A DNA stretch of 8,858 nucleotides, taken from the NCBI GenBank assembly GCA_937862595.1, contig CALMFL010000215.1, positions 1 through 8,858 of the forward strand, written 5' to 3'. Origin of the DNA: an uncultured Fidelibacterota bacterium (GTDB taxonomy: Bacteria; Fidelibacterota; Fidelibacteria; Fidelibacterales; Fidelibacteraceae). The notes beneath the pieces are model-generated. The model was not told where the DNA came from and did no database searches. It worked only from the letters and a program-made list of their open reading frames with translations. Shown here piece by piece: positions 7,083 through 8,858 of this stretch (its first letter is position 1; each line of letters opens with the position of its first letter). The translations under genes were made by a program, and so were the position numbers.

Positions 7083-7109
7083 AAAGGGCCCGGGAATACC
7101 GGGCCCTTT
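7083..7109. terminator. Hairpin terminator between argF and the lipid kinase gene, probably bidirectional
   Basis: AAAGGGCCCGG (7083-7093) and CCGGGCCCTTT (7099-7109) form a perfect 11-bp GC-rich stem with a 5-nt loop. On the plus strand it is followed by GATTTTC; on the minus strand it is followed by a continuous T run (complement of A at 7081-7085). It lies 39 nt after argF and 35 nt after the end of the convergent kinase gene, so it can end both transcripts. Confidence 0.85.
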
Positions 7110-7144
7110 GATTTTCAATCAGAAGATTTTCTTAAGGAAAAAGA

Positions 7145-8038
7145 TCAAAGCGTGAACATCTCGATCTCTTTGGGAAGAACAAGCAATTCAAGCGGCGTGA
7201 CACCGAAGATCTCCCCTTCGGGGTTGCAGATCTTGGGCGGATCGGACACGACCTTGAAATGTTTTCCGCTGTAGACTTTCAGCTGCGGGATCGAAAGGTG
7301 CCTGCCCTCATAAACGAGCGGAAAGGCCTTGACAATATCTTTTCTCGGCATATTCTCGAGAACGACGCATTCCGCCACCCCGTCGTCGATCTTTGAGTTG
7401 GGAGATATTTTCATATTTCCGCCGATCACGACGGAGTTCGAGAAATTGGTAAAGACCCCGTCATACTCGTATGCCGCCCCGTCCACTTCAAGCCGGGTAT
7501 GCTGGGGTTTAAAGCGCATGATCTCGGCGAGCGCACCGACGGTATACGCGGTTTGGCCGATATATTTTTTCAGACGGTTCCCCAGGTACGATACATCCGC
7601 GACCAGGCCGAAGCCAATGGCGTTCATGGAGTAAAAATCATCCCCCTCCGTCGTGAACCGCATCAGGTCCACCCGGCGTTTTTTCCCGCCCAGCAACGCA
7701 CGGATACCGTCATCCCACTTTTTCATGTTCAGGTCATAGGAAAACGAATTGCCCGTGCCGACGGGGATGATCCCGAAAACCGGATGTGATTTCGAGGAAG
7801 TATTCTGCATGAGACCGTTCAGCACCTCATAGGCGGTTCCGTCTCCCCCCGCCGCCAGCACGGCGTCGGTGTTCATCAAATCGATATGCGTTGCGATCTC
7901 GGTCGCATGAAAGCGGTAGAGCGTGCGGTAGGGAATGATCGTATGGCCGCTGTCCGCGAGAGCCTTGTGGATAAGGGGGTAGAGTTTTCCCCCGCGCCCG
8001 CCGCCCGAATTGGGATTGTAAATAAGGTGTATTTTCAT
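7145..8038 (-). CDS. Diacylglycerol/lipid kinase family protein (YegS/DgkB/LCB5-like)
   Basis: A 297-residue soluble kinase of the DAGK catalytic family, of usual length (about 300). It transfers phosphate from ATP to the hydroxyl of a lipid such as diacylglycerol at the inner membrane surface; the lipid cannot be told from sequence. The N-terminus YNPNSGGGRGG (7-17) is the first nucleotide-contacting strand and loop. AGGDGTAYEVLNGL (63-76) holds the GGDGT motif with Asp66, and PVGTGNSFSYDL (92-103) the PxGTxN motif. The C-terminal beta-sandwich ends with NPEGEIFGVTPLE; Glu276 matches the conserved Glu of the family's DGE motif, whose Asp is Glu274 here. The start at 8038 is chosen over an upstream in-frame ATG (8089) because AGGAG lies 6 nt before it and it begins right at the conserved strand. 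A structured leader of about 160 nt precedes it. Confidence 0.92.
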   Translation of the reverse strand: MKIHLIYNPNSGGGRGGKLYPLIHKALADSGHTIIPYRTLYRFHATEIATHIDLMNTDAVLAAGGDGTAYEVLNGLMQNTSSKSHPVFGIIPVGTGNSFSYDLNMKKWDDGIRALLGGKKRRVDLMRFTTEGDDFYSMNAIGFGLVADVSYLGNRLKKYIGQTAYTVGALAEIMRFKPQHTRLEVDGAAYEYDGVFTNFSNSVVIGGNMKISPNSKIDDGVAECVVLENMPRKDIVKAFPLVYEGRHLSIPQLKVYSGKHFKVVSDPPKICNPEGEIFGVTPLELLVLPKEIEMFTL

Positions 8039-8044
8039 TCGCTT

Positions 8045-8049
8045 CTCCT
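8045..8049 (-). promoter_or_regulatory. Ribosome binding site deciding the lipid kinase start
   Basis: On the minus strand AGGAG (8049-8045) lies 6 nt before ATG 8038. The alternative in-frame ATG at 8089 follows a T-rich run without a ribosome site, and would add 17 residues outside the conserved domain. Confidence 0.8.
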
Positions 8050-8091
8050 GTGTTGTGGGGAAGATAACAATAAAAACCCGGAAATTCATGT

Positions 8092-8134
8092 AAAAAAAAC
8101 GAAGGGAAGCGGGTAGCTCCCAAAGGAGCTACCC
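8092..8134 (-). terminator. Hairpin plus T8 tract in the leader of the lipid kinase gene (terminator- or attenuator-like)
   Basis: A perfect 10-bp stem is formed by 8111-8120 and 8125-8134 with a 4-nt loop. Read on the minus strand it is followed after 11 nt by eight T residues (8099-8092). The gap is longer than in a standard intrinsic terminator. A weaker 5-bp hairpin using part of the right arm and the following TTCCC would sit 4 nt before the T tract and is mutually exclusive with the long stem. It lies between the predicted promoter and the kinase start codon, so it could attenuate that gene; it could also end transcripts arriving from the gene at 8464. Confidence 0.45.
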
Positions 8135-8161
8135 AAGAGGGGGACGAAAACTTTTATTCAT
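8129..8161 (-). other. Possible 10-codon leader ORF before the kinase hairpin
   Basis: On the minus strand an ATG at 8161-8159 opens a ten-residue ORF, MNKSFRPPLG, whose TAG stop (8131-8129) lies inside the left arm of the leader hairpin. A ribosome at its end would disrupt the stem. There is no good Shine-Dalgarno sequence, so translation is doubtful and chance occurrence is quite possible. Confidence 0.15.
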
Positions 8162-8181
8162 GGTGTTGATCTTAGTTGATT

Positions 8182-8197
8182 TGTGACCGGGGTCACA
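8182..8197. promoter_or_regulatory. Perfect TGTGA-N6-TCACA palindrome, CRP/FNR-family type operator
   Basis: TGTGACC, GG, GGTCACA: seven base pairs of perfect dyad symmetry around a 2-nt centre, matching the core TGTGA-N6-TCACA recognised by E. coli CRP. On the minus strand it begins about 3 nt after the predicted start of the kinase transcript, a position typical of repression. The matching regulator is not in the window. It could also fold as a small hairpin at the 5' end of the mRNA. Confidence 0.5.
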
Positions 8198-8206
8198 GAC
8201 AGAAAA

Positions 8207-8235
8207 ATATTAAGCTAATTCAAAGTCAATGTCAA
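8207..8235 (-). promoter_or_regulatory. Near-consensus sigma70-like promoter of the lipid kinase gene
   Basis: On the minus strand a perfect TTGACA (8235-8230) and TAATAT (8212-8207) are exactly 17 nt apart, giving a predicted start near 8200. The next gene in this direction is the lipid kinase, about 160 nt away. This is the best-matching promoter in the window. Confidence 0.65.
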
Positions 8236-8274
8236 ACAAAAAATCATTTATCGGCAAGAAATACATTCCGAAGA

Positions 8275-8288
8275 CCGGTCCGGTCCGG
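8275..8288. repeat. Short CCGGT pentamer tandem repeat
   Basis: CCGGT occurs at 8275-8279 and 8280-8284, followed by a partial CCGG at 8285-8288. It is very short and noted only because it adjoins other repeat structure. Confidence 0.5.
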
Positions 8289-8293
8289 CAGAA

Positions 8294-8322
8294 GCCCCTC
8301 CTTCGCTGAAGCTTCGGAGGGC
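8294..8322. repeat. Imperfect intergenic hairpin
   Basis: CCCTCC (8296-8301) pairs with GGAGGG (8316-8321); the inner part also contains a self-complementary segment (CTTC-AGC-GAAG on the minus strand). It has no following T tract in either direction, so it is more like a dispersed palindromic element than a terminator. Whether it recurs in the genome cannot be seen here. Confidence 0.45.
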
Positions 8323-8356
8323 AGTCAGAAGTCAGAAACCGGAAGTTAGAAGCCGG
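8322..8356. repeat. Degenerate heptamer tandem repeat, five units
   Basis: Five consecutive 7-nt units fit the pattern AAGYYRG (first base A or C, third G or A): 8322-8328, 8329-8335, 8336-8342, 8343-8349 and 8350-8356. The first two differ at one base; the later ones vary at the pyrimidine and purine positions. The unit length is not a multiple of three, which fits a non-coding repeat. Confidence 0.55.
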
Positions 8357-8414
8357 AAAGCCCCCGCTCACGCTATCTTGAAATCCCGGACGCGGAACGC
8401 GCAATAAAACCGCC

Positions 8415-8453
8415 AAAAAAACAAAACACGGCCCCTTAATTTCAATTCCGGCC
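8415..8453 (-). terminator. Weak terminator candidate after the AT-rich partial gene
   Basis: GGCC at 8450-8453 and GGCC at 8430-8433 can pair around an AT-rich loop, followed on the minus strand by a T-rich run (T7 at 8421-8415). The stem is only 4 bp, so this is tentative; it starts 11 nt after the stop codon at 8464. Confidence 0.25.
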
Positions 8454-8463
8454 TACATAAAGA

Positions 8464-8858
8464 TCATTCCTGATCAATATTATCCAATTTTCCATGTAAA
8501 ATGAGCTCATTAAGTCCGGGATACCTTAAACAATAATATATATGATCGTCGATGATCAAAGGCTCCCCAATAAAACGCATATCTGCTGAAGGCAGTTGAT
8601 AGATATATTCCATATCCGTACCATTATAATGGACATAACCATCTCTCATAAGAAAAAATATGTCCTTTTCATTTCTACCAAATACTTTCCACCAAAAATT
8701 GTCGTAATCTATTGAAAATACTTTGTTGAATACTTCATTGTCATATATGTATACATCATTGTCTATAGCAAAATATTCTTTCCCATCAATATTGGTCATA
8801 CCGACCCAATTAATGATATCTTCTGTATTGGAATATATTTGATATAAGCTATCATTAT
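8464..8858 (-). CDS. Partial protein with beta-propeller-like repeats, function unknown (5' end outside window)
   Basis: The minus-strand frame is open from the right edge to TGA at 8466-8464, about 130 residues; an internal ATG at 8799 is not the start, since the frame continues upstream in the same style (NDSLYQIYSNTEDIINWVGM). The sequence is rich in Tyr, Asp, Asn and Ile. KVFGRNEKDIFFLMRDGYVHYNGTD resembles one blade of a WGSS-type propeller (pattern: GxxxxDIFFLxxDGxxHYNGTD), and IDGKEYFAIDNDVYIYDNE just before looks like the preceding strands. No C-terminal sorting domain, transmembrane segment or catalytic motif is visible. Such proteins in FCB bacteria are often exported, but the N-terminus is missing. 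Base composition is unlike the neighbours: 58 G+C in the 180 nt 8521-8700 (32%), against 38 of 60 in a sample of glgA (3541-3600). This suggests acquired or lineage-specific DNA. Confidence 0.65.
   Translation of the reverse strand, partial: NDSLYQIYSNTEDIINWVGMTNIDGKEYFAIDNDVYIYDNEVFNKVFSIDYDNFWWKVFGRNEKDIFFLMRDGYVHYNGTDMEYIYQLPSADMRFIGEPLIIDDHIYYCLRYPGLNELILHGKLDNIDQE

Larger units (their letters stand above)
8236..8463. other. Non-coding junction between the kinase promoter and the AT-rich partial gene
   Basis: No credible coding region is seen here. The stretch holds a short CCGGT pentamer repeat (8275-8288), an imperfect hairpin (8294-8322), a heptamer tandem repeat (8322-8356), a CGCG-GAA-CGCG mini-palindrome (8391-8401) and A-rich runs (8415-8421). 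An open frame on the minus strand at 8210-8416 crosses these repeats and the kinase -10/-35 region and looks spurious. Confidence 0.5.

Noticed and set aside
8111..8134. Plus-strand terminator reading of the 10-bp hairpin
   Set aside because: On the plus strand the stem is followed by AAGAGGGGG with no T tract, and no plus-strand gene ends nearby.
8210..8416. A 68-codon open frame on the minus strand in the non-coding junction
   Set aside because: It crosses the heptamer repeats, the hairpin and the -35/-10 boxes of the kinase promoter, and its translation has no recognisable features.
1..8858. CRISPR arrays, tRNA/rRNA genes, insertion sequences, prophage or defence genes
   Set aside because: No spaced direct repeats, no tRNA- or rRNA-like sequence, no transposase or integrase motif and no defence-related protein was seen on either strand.

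Overview
The window carries ordinary chromosomal housekeeping genes of a Gram-negative bacterium with an outer membrane, plus a short, compositionally distinct accessory edge at the right end. The ExbB-ExbD-ExbD-TonB gene order, the style of the S41 protease C-terminus and a beta-propeller-like cell-surface type protein fit the FCB superphylum (Bacteroidota, Ignavibacteria, Calditrichota, Marinimicrobia and relatives). The promoters I can read are sigma70-like (TTGACA/TATAAT type, 16-17 nt spacers) and most genes have strong Shine-Dalgarno sequences. That argues against a classical Bacteroidota member, where -33/-7 promoters and weak SDs dominate, and for another FCB lineage. This placement is inference.

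Layout, left to right. Positions 1-839 (+) hold the C-terminal half of an S41 C-terminal processing protease with an intact Ser/Lys catalytic pair. A good promoter (844-872) then leads into a tight four-gene energy-transduction operon: exbB (920-1534), two exbD paralogues (1554-1955 and 1964-2371) and tonB (2391-3047), closed by a hairpin terminator (3057-3101). glgA, glycogen synthase (3152-4630, +), follows. It meets a convergent 12-TM MFS-type transporter (4627-5907, -) inside a single CTTAAG, so the two stop codons overlap. The divergent 140-nt gap 5908-6047 carries one promoter for the transporter, which may give a leaderless mRNA, and one for argF, ornithine carbamoyltransferase (6048-7043, +). 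A hairpin at 7083-7109, probably a bidirectional terminator, separates argF from a convergent diacylglycerol-kinase-family lipid kinase (7145-8038, -).

Upstream of the lipid kinase is a structured 5' region. It has a near-consensus promoter (8207-8235), a perfect TGTGA-N6-TCACA palindrome just after the predicted start of transcription, and a 10-bp hairpin followed by a T8 run. Beyond it lies non-coding sequence with a hairpin and a degenerate heptamer tandem repeat (8275-8356). Last comes an AT-rich partial gene (8464-8858, -) encoding what looks like the end of a beta-propeller protein.

Functionally, ExbB/ExbD/TonB would couple the proton-motive force to outer-membrane TonB-dependent receptors. 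GlgA stores carbon, ArgF makes citrulline for arginine synthesis, the S41 protease acts in envelope protein turnover and the lipid kinase phosphorylates a lipid. I see no new multi-gene system. The most unusual material is regulatory and non-coding: the lipid-kinase leader, the possible leaderless transporter mRNA, and the repeat-bearing junction next to the AT-rich gene.
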